From Diorhabda sublineata (taxonomy: Eukaryota; Arthropoda; Insecta; Coleoptera; Chrysomelidae), in the NCBI RefSeq assembly GCF_026230105.1, contig NC_079477.1, positions 873,001 through 937,000 of the forward strand: a stretch of DNA of 64,000 bases, read 5' to 3'. A program made the translations under genes and the position numbers. Below are positions 23,261-36,770 of this stretch, piece after piece (positions within the stretch are counted from its first letter, which is position 1; each line of letters begins with the position of its first letter). Under the pieces are notes generated by a model. The model ran no database searches, was not told where the DNA came from, and saw only the letters and a list, made by a program, of their open reading frames with translations.

Positions 23261-24851
23261 GACAGTTGACAGTTTCACTTCGATGATTTCGCGTAACCGC
23301 GAGACTAATATATTTAAAAAAACTGATTTAAATAATCCCTTTAAAAAAATGTTTCGACTACCTCCATTTCCACAAATCAAAATGACCAAAACTTTTCACC
23401 CTCTTTTCATCTATTATCTAATAAAGAGTCTACAACAACAAGTGAAGCATAAACCTATACGAATCCAAAAATCTACCTGTCAAAAAGACTATAACAACCT
23501 TCACAAAAACTGCCCTTAAATAAAGGTTTCAAATGTCTTTCTACCTGTCTTAGTTATACGGTTCCGAGAGGTACTACACTAAGAAAAAGTATTAAACGAT
23601 TTATTTTTTTTTATATATCAAAACTAAAAATTAAAATTCGATTAACGAGGAGATCCAAAAGAATAACTTTACAGAAAATGGCGGATTTTGAAGCAACACA
23701 AAAAATTATGGACGTAAAACAGGAAAAAAGGAAAAGATAATAGAAAATAGCTTCGTAATTAGTTTATAATCGATTAGATTACAGCCTACAGAAGTTTTAA
23801 CACCACGTGATTCACTTTTATATATCAAAAACACAAAATGTCCATGAAAAGTTTCGAATTTCGAGCTCCGCCCATAATACGTCGATAATCGCTTTTTCTC
23901 AGTGTAGTTGTAGTCGGATCTTTTGCACGTGTTCAAATTGCTTTTCTAGATTATCTTGACGATGGAGGGCTAGCGGTAGAAAAGGCATTATTTTACATTT
24001 TAATGCCAGATATAATAGCCAAAAATCAGTAGGTGGCAACAAAATATTTTTAATTATAAACGCAGGATTTTTTATTTGTGTCAATTTGTTATACCGAGAA
24101 AAAATCTTGACAGGTTTTGTTGAGTTTGATTTACATAAATGTCAGAAGGAAGAACGCCTTTAAAAAAAAAAGAAAAACAAATAAAAAGTAGATAAATCTA
24201 TTTATAATCGATCAAAGTCGCATTCGCAAAACAAATAAATATCGAATACAAACAATTTATAGTGACGATAAAGTTATTGAGGTTAGATTTCGTGGTAATT
24301 GATATTAGCGCGCCGATGCATGATTTTTTCGATGTTACGAATGGTTTTGGTAAAACGATTCAAGAATTGATGAATTCGGGAAACAAAAAGTTGTTCTTTG
24401 TTAATTTTTTTATACAACTCGCAAATGTGCGTACAAATAACCGCTCGGATTGAGCTTCGCGAGCTCTTGATTAGGTAGTTAAGCAGGTAATTTAAACACA
24501 AATATTTGCGTGATTTTAACGGATCCGAAGGCAATCTCTTCACGACCTATTAACTTTTTAAAACGACAGCTGCATCTTCGGCGATGATTCACAGGTCTAA
24601 GCTTGTGAATTCTTCCAAGGTTAATCGCGTCCACTTTTCTTTATATTCTTTTCCACTTCGATATAAATGTTTGTTGTAACAGAACTACGATTAATTTCAA
24701 TAATAACTGCGTGAAAAATTAATTTTATTTATAAGGAAATTCATAGATATCATTTAGATTAGATTATTACTTAATAATGATATTATACATCATAAAATTT
24801 AAAGACAATTTGATCTATTTTATTTACAAACATAAAATTCTATGAAATTGA
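23261..24851. other. Single-copy DNA, no supported gene
   Basis: AT-rich. A CpG-containing stretch at about 24260-24545 is open on both strands for 60-86 codons but without clear starts or family matches. Nothing else is recognised. Confidence 0.4.
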
Positions 24852-27800
24852 TTTTTATGAGCTTTTAATCTATTTTCTAAATACCGAGATGTCTGTCCTA
24901 TGTAAACAGCAACACGATCGTTAATTTCGATCCATTTTGATTTTATTTCGATCGAATTTTTATTAAAAGTCATTTTTTCAATATTAAATCATCATTTTAT
25001 CGATATTTACGAAAAAAAACATTGAATTTTACTCGAAATCTTCGTCTTTTTTATCATTGATATTTAACTAGAACAATTTACGAAAATTTTCTTTTTTATT
25101 TCGAGATTTTGTTCGATTTTATGAGCTTTTAATCTATTTTCTAAATACCGCGATGTCTGTCCTATGTAAACAGCAACACGATCGTTAATTTCGATCCATT
25201 TTGATTTTATTTCGATCGAATTTTTATTAAAAGTCATTTTTTCAATATTAAATCATCATTTTATCGATATTTACGAAAAAAAACATTGAATTTTAGTCGA
25301 AATCTTCGTCTTTTATATCATTCATATTTAACTAGAACAATTTACGAAAATTTTCTTTTTTATTTCGAGTTTTGTTCGATTTTATGAGCTTTCGATCTAT
25401 TTTCTAAATACCGAGATGTCTGTCCTATGTAAACAGCAACACGATCGTTAATTTCGATCCATTTTGATTTTATTTCGATCGAATTTTTATCAAAAGTCAT
25501 TTTTTCAATATTAAATCATCATTTTATCGATATTTACGAAAAAAAAACATTGAATTTTAGTCGAAATCTTCGTCTTTTATATCATTCATATTTAACTAGA
25601 ACAATTTACGAAAATTTTCTTTTTTATTTCGAGTTTTGTTCGATTTTATGAGCTTTCGATCTATTTTCTAAATACCGAGATGTCTGTCCTATGTAAACAG
25701 CAACACGATCGTTAATTTCGATCCATTTTGATTTTATTTCGATCGAATTTTTATCAAAAGTCATTTTTTCAATATTAAATCATCATTTTATCGATATTTA
25801 CGAAAAAAAAACATTGAATTTTAGTCGAAATCTTCGTCTTTTATATCATTCATATTTAACTAGAACAATTTACGAAAATTTTCTTTTTTATTTCGAGATT
25901 TTCATCGATTTTATGAGCTTTCGATCTATTTTCTAAATACCGAGATGTCTGTCCTATGTAAACAGCAACACGATCGTTAATTTCGATCCATTTTGATTTT
26001 ATTTCGATCGAATTTTTATCAAAAGTCATTTTTTCAATATTAAATCATCATTTTATCGATATTTACGAAAAAAAAAACATTGAATTTTAGTCGAAATCTT
26101 CGTCTTTTTTATCATTCATATTTAACTAGAACAATTTACGAAAATTTTCTTTTTTATTTCGAGATTTTCATCGATTTTGATGAGCTTTCGATCTATTTTC
26201 TAAATACCGAGATGTCTGTCCTATGTAAACAGCAACACGATCGTTAATTTCGATCCATTTTGATTTTATTTCGATCGAATTTTTATCAAAAGTCATTTTT
26301 TCAATATTAAATCATCATTTTATCGATATTTACGAAAAAAAAAACATTGAATTTTAGTCGAAATCTTCGTCTTTTTTATCATTCATATTTAACTAGAACA
26401 ATTTACGAAAATTTTCTTTTTTAATTCGAGACTTTCATCGATTTTGATGAGCTTTCGATCTATTTTCTAAATACCGAGATGTCTGTCCTATGTAAACGAC
26501 ATCACGATCATTAATTTCGATCCATTTTGATTTTATTTCGATCGAATATTTATCAAAAATTATTTTTTGAATATTAAATCATCATTTTTTCGATATTTAC
26601 GAAAAAAAACATTGAATTTTACTCGAAATCTTCGTCTTTTTTATCATTCATATTTAACTAGAACAATTTACGAAAATTTTCTTTTTTATTTCGAGATTTT
26701 CATCGATTTTATGAGCTTTCGATCTATTTTCTAAATACCGAGATGTCTGTCCTATGTAAACAGCAACACGATCATTAATTTCGATCCATTTTGATTTTAT
26801 TTCGATCGAATTTTTATCAAAAATTATTTTTTGAATATTAAATCATCATTTTTTCGATATTTACGAAAAAAAACATTGAATTTTACTCGAAATCTTCGTC
26901 TTTTTTATCATTCATATTTAACTAGAACAATTTACGAAAATTTTCTTTTTTATTTCGAGATTTTCATCGATTTTGATGAGCTTTCGATCTATTTTCTAAA
27001 TACCGAGATGTCTGTCCTATGTAAACGACATCACGATCGTTAATTTCGATCCATTTTGATTTTATTTCGATCGAATTTTTATCAAAAGTCATTTTTTCAA
27101 TATTAAATCATCATTTTTTCGATATTTACGAAAAAAAACATTGAATTTTACTCGAAATCTTCGTCTTTTTTATCATTCATATTTAACTAGAACAATTTAC
27201 GAAAATTTTCTTTTTTATTTCGAGATTTTCATCGATTTTGATGAGCTTTCGATCTATTTTCTAAATACCGAGATGTCTGTCCTATGTAAACAGCAACACG
27301 ATCGTTAATTTCGATCCATTTTGATTTTATTTCGATCGAATTTTTATCAAAAGTCATTTTTTCAATATTAAATCATCATTTTATCGATATTTACGAAAAA
27401 AAAACATTGAATTTTAGTCGAAATCTTCGTCTTTTTTATCATTCATATTTAACTAGAACAATTTACGAAAATTTTCTTTTTTATTTCGAGATTTTCATCG
27501 ATTTTGATGAGCTTTCGATCTATTTTCTAAATACCGAGATGTCTGTCCTATGTAAACGGCATCACGATCTTTAGTTTCGATCCATTTTGATTTTATTTCG
27601 ATCGAATTTTTATCAAAAGTCATTTTTTCAATATTAAATCATCATTTTATCGATATTTACGAAAAAAAACATTGAATTTTACTCGAAATCTTCGTCTTTT
27701 TTATCATTGATATTTAACTAGAACAATTTACGAAAATTTTCTTTTTTATTTCGAGATTTTGTTCGATTTTATGAGCTTTTAATCTATTTTCTAAATACCG

Positions 27801-27870
27801 AGATGTCTGTCCTATGTAAACAGCATCACGATCATTAGTTTCGATCCATTTTGATTTTATTTCATTTGCA
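24852..27870. repeat. 264-bp satellite array, about 12 copies
   Basis: Twelve copies spaced 263-264 bp, identified by TACCGAGATGTCTGTCCTAT at 24891, 25155, 25418, 25682 and onward to 27805. Copies are about 90-98 % alike. The variable patch GTAAACAGCAACACGATCG / GTAAACGACATCACGATCG alternates in the right half. Stop codons occur in all frames; it is non-coding. Confidence 0.96.
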
Positions 27871-28030
27871 TTTTTTGAAAAATGCTTCGGTTCGTTGTCT
27901 CCATTTTTCTTTAAATTTTTGTAAAATATAAAATTAAGAATTAGTCATTATATTTTAATTTTTATATCATTCGTAATACATAGTTTATATTTTTCCTCAA
28001 ACATAAAGATTTATCAAGAAAAACTATTCA

Positions 28031-28140
28031 CGAAGATGATTCCACAAGTACCTAGTCTGACCTAGAGATGGCGGTAATCGCTTGTACCACGTTGTTTAGT
28101 ATTTATTAGGCAACCATCAATAACGAACTAATCGCATATT
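28031..28140 (+). mobile_element. Mariner 5'-end fragment
   Basis: ACGAAGATGATTCCACAAGT, then ACCTAGTCTGACCTAGAGATGGCGG. This aligns along about 100 bp with the 5' end of the mariner relic at 35935 (TACGAGGTTAGTCCAGGAAG, then ACCTGGCTTGACATAGAGATGGCGG). Only the terminal region survives. Confidence 0.65.
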
Positions 28141-28750
28141 AATTGAAAATTTTGTCGTATGAAAGCATGTAAATCAACCAATTATCTTTCATCGTTTAAA
28201 TCCTTTAAATATTTCATTATTAGCAACTTTGGTATTTGAAGGAAAAATTGTAAGGATGTAGTACAACAAAAGATTTGTCAAAAAAACATTGTCGTATAAT
28301 TGAGGTAGTCCGATTTCTCGGATAGCTGTGTCACTTTATATTGTAATAATAAGTTAGTTGTTAAACCATCTGCCCAATTTCTATTGTTGGTTCAACTAAC
28401 TGGCCATCATGTTTGTATTTATTTGATTTTTGTCGACACGGTGGGTCTCTTTATTTTTGACGTTCTTTGTTTGACTAGTCCCCAAGAAAATAATAGAAAA
28501 TATTCGCTAAAGTAGAGAAGTCAGTTGCAACATATCAATACAATGAAATGACACTGTTAACAATCTTTATTTTCCTACGACCTAACCTATTCTACTTGTA
28601 GGTATCTACAAATAGGGTGGTCTTAAATAAAATATACTCATCATTAAAACTAAAACCTATTGTAAAAACTAATTTGTTCAAATAATAAATATCTAAGACA
28701 ACTCGTACACTATTTTAGTTTCAAAATGGCTGTTTACCGGTTTTTCAGAC

Positions 28751-28790
28751 ATACGAGGATGGTTCCAAAAGTACCTGACCCAACAAAGAA
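28751..28790 (+). mobile_element. Mariner-type terminal repeat fragment
   Basis: ATACGAGGATGGTTCCAAAA followed by GTACCTGACCC resembles the terminal sequence of the relic at 35935. Only about 30 bp matches. Confidence 0.45.
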
Positions 28791-29698
28791 AACAAACACT
28801 TCTCCCAGCGATTTTCAATAACCCTTTTTGTAATAAGATTAGTCAAACTACTGAAAATATTCATAATTTATCAATCCTAGTGGTTCTAATCAGATAACTC
28901 GACATTTGACAGATGTCAAAGATTAAATTAAGCATGAAAGTGGTAAAAAATGTCGTCACCTATTTACGAAATTAATTTTGACGTGACAATTGATTAAAAA
29001 AATTGTCGTGACTCGTCAATGTCCTCTTGGTAATGTGATAATTGTAGATGAAAATGTATTAAACCTTAAGGGGGTTATTGAGGTAGAAATACTGAATAAA
29101 AAGAAATAAAAAAAAACGGAAAACAACTGCCCAATCAATTATTATTATAATGCCTCTTGGCGTAGTACGTACTTACCATTTATTTATACACAGGGTCTTT
29201 TTATTTCATGTTACGTTATCACAAATCACCACCGTTGCGAATTCTATACGGGTTGGAATTAGACGTTAATTTTTGTTTTGTTTTAAGAGTTGGTTTGCGG
29301 TTTATCAGATTGTATAAATCAGCGATACGTTTTCAAGTTCAATGAAATGTTTACTTTGATTTTATCAGTTTTTTTTACAATGCCATTTATAATTTTTTGA
29401 CGTACTTAAATCACAAATTGTTGGATAATAATCAAAATATTTATTTTGTTATCGGTAATATTGAATAATAAACAATATAATTCAAAAAAATAAGGGAGAA
29501 ATACGGTGAATTTTGATGAAATTTAACGCTGTTACTATATAGAAATTTTTTTACACAACTCGTATATAAAGTGAGGTTTTATGCAAAAAAAATACTACTT
29601 ACTAAATACTATTATATTAAAACAAATATTGATAAAAAAATTTATTAATAACTATCGAACTAATGTTTTTATTCTTTCTTTTATAAAAAATAAGATAT

Positions 29699-30016
29699 TT
29701 AAATTCCACTAACTTCACTGGGTCTTCTTTTCAACGGAATATGATCAATATTTAAAAATTCTAAGCAACTTCTCGTCCTCTTCGGTAATTTTACTTCATC
29801 ATTTTCTAATTCCATTTGAACTGTACTCAAAGGAAAATCTATAAACAGACATTTACAATCACCGTCTCCACGTTCTACGACAATATCTTCTTGAAGATAT
29901 AATTCAGTAACTAATTCTCGAAATATCTGATTTTCTAGAACCTTATGGATTTTTTTCAGAATCTTGTAGATCATATAAAAGATAAAACTTATTCCTATAA
30001 ATGTTATTATGACCAT
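29699..30016 (-). CDS. Possible small membrane-anchored protein, unidentified
   Basis: ATG-initiated frame of 105 codons. Residues 2-17 are hydrophobic (V-I-I-T-F-I-G-I-S-F-I-F-Y), then a basic K-I-L-K-K-I-H-K patch. The C-terminal 75 residues are hydrophilic and mixed-charge, with C-K-C at about 54-56 and a basic tail K-R-R-P-S-E. The composition of the last two thirds looks coding. An in-frame stop lies 12 nt upstream of the ATG. An alternative model uses a donor (GTAAGA) near 30097 and an acceptor near 29994, which joins in frame to a short ATG exon. AATAAA-type signals follow at about 29640-29670 on the minus strand. I recognise no family; it may be a lineage-specific gene, a fragment or chance. 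Confidence 0.35.
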   Translation of the reverse strand: MVIITFIGISFIFYMIYKILKKIHKVLENQIFRELVTELYLQEDIVVERGDGDCKCLFIDFPLSTVQMELENDEVKLPKRTRSCLEFLNIDHIPLKRRPSEVSGI

Positions 30017-30241
30017 TATAGAATTTTAAAGTTGTTTTTAATAAAATATAACCAAATGTCAATCTCGACAAGTTATGTCGTTGAATTGGTCTCTTACGTA
30101 ACAAGTCAACATACATACTTAAAAATATTTATTAAAATTGAAATTCAACTCGCAATAGCTTTTGAAACAATTTTTTATTTTTCTGTTTTTGCGGTGTCAG
30201 TCATTCTTAAATTTCATCTAAACTTTATTTCAAATAAATAA

Positions 30242-32250
30242 ATAATGATACTAATTTATTATACCCCAGTAGTATAGGCAACCATCAATACAACAATTTA
30301 AAAGAGTTATAAATTGAATTTGTAGTAATTATCATGTATACAGCGTTTTAAGCACTGAATTAATTTATCACAACTACTTCCGACAAGTCATACGCCCTTT
30401 AAAAAGCATACATCCTCTTTTTTTCGGACAAAACTTACCTTCTATTTTATTGAATATTCACTAGAAGCCAGTCATGTATTATAAATAGGAAGTATGTTAT
30501 TTCGTTTTATTATATTCTTTTTGAAAGCAAGAAGAAAATGAGAAAAGCAATTTGACGAATGATCTGGTATTCGCACGGTTGGTTTTAAGGTTTTGTTACG
30601 AAACAAGACCTAAAATGCTACCTTGCTGTTGCTTCTTGTGCCTTTTTAGAGTGTCATGTTACAAATGCGGCCTTCCATTCAACCAAACAACAAATTTACC
30701 GAAGGATTTAAAAAATTATCGCAAAACCAACACGTGTGCTCTTATATATATATATTTCTGCGGTATAGAATTTCAAAAGGAATTCGTTATATAGGATGTC
30801 CCGTTAATAAATCATTAAAAATTTGAGATAATTTTAGTTTATATGCTTCAAATCATTAATGTTTTCAATACTTTTACAAACCAATCGACACTTCTGAGTC
30901 CCTGATCCTTTTAAAACTAAACGATAATTATCGTGGGTAAACTAAAGTGCTAATTTCCTGTTATCTTTCGATTAAGAGGATGCTTTAAAAAGCTCTTGAA
31001 CTTGAACAGATTTTAAGCACGTGATACAAATTGAGTGTCAACGATTTTATTTAGATTTGGAAGTTTTATTTATGCCTCCCGTTTTTTCTATGACATTTTT
31101 CCTATATTTGTATTCTAGAAACAAAGTTTACAACAAAATTAGAGTTTTTATTAATTTATAGTCAGATTAAAACATATAGTTAAAATTGAAATAGTACAGT
31201 TAACATAAAATCAAAACGATTTTTATTACAAATATTTACGTATTTGAGGTGTTGTAATTATTAATCTGTCGATTATATCCCTCAAATAAGTTTTAAATCG
31301 TCTATATACACATCACGAAATCCAAAAAATCGTTTGAAAAAACTCACAAGTCCGTAAATTTGCAAATCCGAAAAGGCACAATTGTAAAACTAGTATACAA
31401 ATCTGTAAATTCTTTTCTAACCTAACTTAACCTAACCTAACCATGCGTACGTACATTTCTAAGGTAGAAAATTGAAAACATACCCCCTAAAGGCATTTCG
31501 TTTCCTTCAACTAAAAGAAAAAAATGTGTTATATTATATTATTATAGAGAAATAATTTCTTCACGACTAGATGGTTAGCAATACAAACCCTAAAAATAAA
31601 ATACTATAAATTGTAAAAGATTGTATCTTAACAATGAAGAGCCCGAGCCAAAACTCTATTCAAAGTTTTTAAAAGACAGGCCAATGTTTGGTTAGCTGCC
31701 GTGGCTTTAACCAACACAATAATGTCCCTTTTAACGTCTTTCAAAAAAGAAAAATCAAAAGATCCGAGATCAGATCTCCGATTAGATCCGATTCGATTGT
31801 GATCTTCAATCAGCAGATGGCGCGCCGATATCCCGTACGGATAAAACTCTAGTCCTTTCAATCTCTATCGATCTGAGATGCTGATAACGAGTTGTATAGG
31901 CAACAAAAGGATTTCTTTTTGTACTCGCAGCGTATTCAACTTGACGTACGGTGTCGTATAACACAATCTTCAAGATTATCGATCTTAATTACTTGTGTAG
32001 ATAAAATTATCAACGTGTAATTCGAGTTAATTTTTTTTCCATGATAATCATCTACCGCTTTTACTACGACTATACTTTTCAGAATGATTTATTTCAACAA
32101 TTTTATATACGAGACTACTTTCCGAATTTATATTGTAAATATTATATTATAAATAAGGTTATTGACCATAACTTGACACTTCATTTCTCAACAATCTTCT
32201 GTTATCCTGATAACATCTCGTACACTATTAGGCGTATAATCAGGTTACAT
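30242..32250. other. Single-copy DNA, no supported gene
   Basis: AT-rich. A region at 31630-31860 is open and coding-like on both strands, with relatively high G+C, but lacks a start, splice signals or a family match. A short CCTAA-type run lies at 31420-31443. Confidence 0.35.
31420..31443. repeat. Short CCTAA (TTAGG)-type repeat
   Basis: TAACCTAACTTAACCTAACC, about five imperfect units of the insect telomeric motif. Too short to be more than an interstitial run. Confidence 0.6.
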
Positions 32251-32259
32251 TCGAATTAT

Positions 32260-32565
32260 TCAATACAAATGATCCTGTATAAAACGCATGCGTGCTTGTC
32301 GATGAGTTTTAATAAGTTGTAAATCGTCTTCTGCTTTTTCCTGATCGCCTATTAAAAAATCCACAATCCCTACAACGCTTGTACACGTTGCGTGGATTAT
32401 TTGTATCGAACTTGTCCATTTAGAACCGGCGTTTTTAAGGAATCGTTTCTTCAAATTTGAGCCAACATTATTCGTAATACGCTTGGAATACAATTCTTAT
32501 AAATACTATTACTTTCGGTATTTAAATCTCGCTCTTTCAGCTGTTTTTTGAGCTACATCAACCAT
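32260..32565 (-). pseudogene. Unidentified coding-like segment with internal stops
   Basis: Reading the minus strand from an ATG at 32565 gives MVDVAQKTAERARFKYRK, then two adjacent stops and a third three codons later. The same frame then stays open to a TGA at 32260 with well-formed hydrophilic sequence (for example GDQEKAEDDLQLIKTHRQAR). Frame continuity across the stops suggests a decayed gene or two exons with a misjudged junction. The gap between the halves (about 20 nt) is too short for an intron. No family recognised. Confidence 0.3.
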
Positions 32566-33289
32566 AATCCACTGGCCAAGGTCAATTACAGTGATTAACC
32601 TTCAATATTATCTATTTTATAGAAAATATTTAATTATGAATGGCATAACTTAATGATTAAAAATGCGAGTGAATTTCGAGTTGAATCGATTTTTATTGTA
32701 TAGTATAATTTCATAACTGTCATTTCTAAACTTGTTACAATTTATATCTCTATGGTGACAGATGTCTAGAAATGACAAATGACAAGTGTAATTATTTGTA
32801 TTATTAATAAAACTTGTTTTTTTTTCTAATTAATACGAGGAGATATCTAGAGTATACAGAAAAAAATGTATAAATGAATTGAATCTAAAATTTACTTTTA
32901 CTAAATTAGTTGCAGTATGGTTAAAAAAAAACATTTCAATAGTTTGATGGGTTATTGTTCACTCGACCGAAAAGCACGTTCGATATGGAATAAATTTAAT
33001 CTCGGTTGATATTCAAAAACGTAACAAATTAATTTTGGAATCATTAATTTCAGTTACCGAAAAAATTAATTTGATTGATTAGATCATTTCGACCATTCGA
33101 TTCGGTGTACGTAAATTATTAGTAAATCTTTTACGGGGATATTCGCGAACTAAAATTACGACATCGATTAACTTATGACATAAATCAATTAGAAGATTGA
33201 ATGTGCTATTAGAAAAAACGTTATTCAATTCGAATGAACACCCAATAGTACAGTGAATCACCTCGCAATTTTAAACACTTTTAGGGATT

Positions 33290-34740
33290 CATTTGAAATT
33301 TTGATAGAAGCTCAAAAATGATGCAAATAACAAACCTGATTTGGTGCCGTTGTATGCTTCTACTCCAGGGGTGAATGCCACCCTTACTCGGGGGTGGGAA
33401 TTTAAAATTTCCAAATAACACCGGGAATCGATAGAAAATTGAATTTTATGAAGAAAATGCAGAATGAAGTTTTTTATTTAACTTAATAGTTTCTGTGTTA
33501 TTTGCGAATGAAAATTTAAAAAAAAACACGTTTTTCAATATTTTTACGAAAAACTCGAAAATAACGCATTTTCTGGAAAAAATTATTCTTATCAAAATTG
33601 AAGTTTATAAAAAAACAAATAAATTAGTTAGTTTAAATTAATTTTTTCAAATAATATTCAACAACTTATGAGTCATTGAAAATGTATTATTTTTCATAAA
33701 TGTATGCAGAGATTTGAGCTCGAATAACGGAAAAACCATCAATTTTTCATAAAAAACTGTAATGAGCATTTTTAAAGTACTTTTTAAGACCTTTAAAATG
33801 AGCTCTTATAAAACCCTCTAGCATGAAAGTTGAGCGAGTTATGACTAAAATTAAAAAAAAAAACGTTTTCAACAGTTTTTCATGAAAAACTCGAAAATTA
33901 CGCATTTTCTGGAAAAAATTATTCTCATCAAAATTGAAGCTTATAAAAAAACAAAGAAATTAGTCAGATTGATTTGATTTTTTAAAATGATATTCAGCAA
34001 CTTATGAGTCACTAAAAGTCAATTTTTTGTTTACGTAAATTTATGCAGAAGTTTGATCTCAAATAACGGAAAAACCATCAATTTTTCATAAAAAACTGTA
34101 ATGAGCATTTTTAAAGTACTTTTTGAGACCTTTAAAATGAGTTTTTACAAAACCACCTAACATAAAAATTGAGGGAGTTATGACGAAAATAAGTTGAGTA
34201 ACGCGAATTTGAAAAAGAAAAAATGTAATATATGTAATATATCTGGATTTCCACATGTATAAATACATGCAAAAAAATAATAATAACTGTATTAGGGTAG
34301 TTATTAAGGGTAGTTACACATAAAACATAGAAATATGACTACATTTTAAAAAACAACAATATAACTGCTTCCATTTAGTAATTTTCAATGTTTTTCCATC
34401 CCGAGGGGTGGTTTTCGGTGGTTACATTATCAAAAATATTGAGGGTCAAACTTCTTATAAAAAATTCTCCGAAAATAAAAAAAATTCCATGTTTTTTTAC
34501 CACATTTTTTAAACAATCTTCGTATAAGGGATGTTTTTAAGGGTAGATAAGCTGTAAAATATCGAAATATTAAAGTCATGATACAAAACAATCGACATTC
34601 ATTATATTTGAACATAATTATAGCCCAATACCGCTTTAACTCATTAATTTTCAATTTATCGGTGTAAAGGGTGGTTTTCACCCCTTAAAAATAAAAAGCA
34701 TACCTTGCTACCACGTCAGGTTCGAAGAGGAGGGTAAGAA
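33290..34740. repeat. Transposon-like region with a 333-bp direct duplication
   Basis: A segment marked by GAAAAACTCGAAAATAACGC and AACGGAAAAACCATCAATTT occurs at about 33520-33855 and again at 33855-34190, diverged about 10-15 %. The flanks carry opposed G-rich patches (GGGGTGAATGCCACCC near 33368, GGGTGGTTTTCACCCC near 34670). This suggests a non-autonomous element with inverted ends, but no transposase is visible. Confidence 0.55.
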
Positions 34741-35934
34741 GAACTTAATTCCAAATTTTCAAGAAGATCGACGAAGGTGTTTAAAATTGAGAAGTTTCGT
34801 TCGATTTTAAGCTCGATTGACCGGACTAAAATCCGCGGGCAGCTTCAATATCCATCTTGGAAACATTCTGGATGTGATCTGATTGAGTTTAATACAGCAA
34901 ATTTCGTTTATATTCGAGTCCACAATAAAAAACTTCGTTAAAAGTTAGCGCTGGTTCTAAGCTTAACTTTTTTAACGTAGTTTAAAACTAATTATGATAA
35001 TTTGGTTTGAAAATTACCTTATAAAGCGATTAAATCGTAAAAAAACAACTATTTTCATATAAACATTGATAGTAACATAATAATTAAATCAAACACAAAA
35101 CGTATTTAGTATTTATCCACATCGAAGTGCCCTACCCACTTTAAATGGCCGTTTAATAAACACCGAGTATCATAACTAAAAAAAATTTCACGCGACGAAT
35201 CAGAATTTTTCGAAAATTTATACGCTATATCCAAAAACACAATGAGAATTCGTCGGTAGGTTACAAAATAACGAGTTTTCTAAACTCATAATGCGACAGC
35301 TGATTCTCCGTATAGATTTAATAATTTTTCATAGAAACCTTCGATTCGATACGGACTCGGATTTTCTGACAAACGGATCGAACTTACGGATTTCTAATCT
35401 TGCGTGGCGAATTTCGTACACCGAAAGGTCTTGTCTGTGTGGTACCACATCAATGAACTCAATCACTTTAAATATGTATAGATTTATGGTTTTTTTTTTT
35501 TTTTGGACAATATGGTATAAAAGACGGTACACGTCTTTCAAGAGTGTTTAAAATAACAAAGTGAGTTATTTATGTGGAAGTTTTTACATTTTTTTAACGT
35601 GGTTCATACAGAAATTATTTCTTGGAAATCAGATCATCGACAAAAAATAAACTTCGGTTTATAAGTTTAGATTTAGAAATTGTAGGTTATGGTTTATTTT
35701 CAAGATTATCTAATAACAGAAAAAAATGTTATAATATTAAAAATGTGATTAATAGATTCATAATTATTTATATAAACACTAAATTTTTCTCACGGATTTT
35801 ATTGAGAAATAATTCAAAGAAAGATATTTTGGAAGTTTTCGAATTGATATCAAATTCCAATCAATAAAATGAGGTTTAAAAGGCAATAATTAAATAAATA
35901 TTTGCTTACCATTCATACTGGGGTAGATACAAAG
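34741..35934. other. Single-copy DNA, no supported gene
   Basis: A TATAAAAG at about 35515-35522 is followed by an 81-codon ATG-type frame at 35622-35867 whose product is basic, AT-biased and unlike any family I know. In sequence this AT-rich, such a coincidence is expected. Confidence 0.3.
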
Positions 35935-36230
35935 TACGAGGTTAGTCCAGGAAGTACCTGGCTTGACATAGAGATGGCGGTAGTTTGTTGAATAATACCA
36001 CAAGTATTTAATCAAGTTTGAAGACGTTTTTGTCATCAATAATGAACGTTTTCATCGAATTTCTTATCATTAGTCTGGGTGATTTACAATAAAATATTGG
36101 GTAGCAAAGTTTAGACGAGACGGTACGACTTGGGAAGACCAGCAGCACAGTGGTCGACCAAATGATTTGGCGACTCGAGGAAGATTGAATAAAATCGACA
36201 AAACGGAATTGATATTTATATAATTAATGA
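35935..36230 (+). mobile_element. Truncated mariner, 5' end and N-terminal transposase fragment
   Basis: Begins with a terminal-repeat-like TACGAGGTTAGTCCAGGAAG and continues into a frame at about 36098-36200 that reads W-V-A-K-F-R-R-D, then TTWEDQQHSGRPNDLATRGR. This matches the N-terminal linker of mariner transposases (W-x-x-E-F-k-R-g-r, then D-x-p-R-s-G-R-P). The rest of the transposase is absent. Confidence 0.75.
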
Positions 36231-36400
36231 TCTCTGTTACGTGAATAACGAAATTATTTAAGAAGATATCAAAAAAGGTGGATAATACAGAATCTAAAAG
36301 TTGTTGTATATAGTGTGTCCACGTAAGTCGGCGGTATATGGGAAACTTTTTTATTATTAATTTTACGGAAAAAAGTTATTCTTTATAAAATATTCTGTAT

Positions 36401-36770
36401 TTTATTCAAGGTCGAAGGTTAAAAAATCAGTTTTTCGCTATTATCAGCAAAACGGTGAGTTTTATCATAAAAATACTTCAGACAAAAATTGTAGATCATA
36501 AAATTATCTACAAAAAACATATTAATACTTTTTTTCCTACGAGCCACCATTTCTGAGATATAAGGATTTAAGAAGTTGTAAAAGTTTTTACAACTTTTTG
36601 AATCATTATATCTCAGAAACCGTGGCTCGTAGGAAAAAAAGTATTAATATGTTTTTTGTAGATAATTTTATGATCTACAATTTTTGTCAGAGGTATTTTT
36701 ATGATAAAACTCACCGTTTCGCTGAAAACTGCGAAATACTCATTTTTTTCATATTTGACCTTGAATAAAA
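36401..36770. repeat. Palindromic head of the 497-bp array
   Basis: Two arms of about 185 bp (36401-36586 and 36590-36770) are reverse complements with few mismatches, meeting at GTTGTAAAAGTTTTTACAAC. The right arm is part of the first direct monomer of the downstream array; the left arm is a partial monomer in the opposite orientation. As RNA or single-stranded DNA it would form a long hairpin. Confidence 0.9.

Larger units (their letters stand above)
27871..29690. other. Single-copy DNA with two mariner end fragments
   Basis: No gene recognised. Contains two fragments related to mariner 5' ends (28031-28140 and 28751-28790, listed separately). The remainder is AT-rich. Confidence 0.4.

Noticed and set aside
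35515..35867. TATA-driven small gene on the plus strand
   Set aside because: TATAAAAG is expected several times in DNA of this composition, and the downstream frame is AT-biased and unlike any family.
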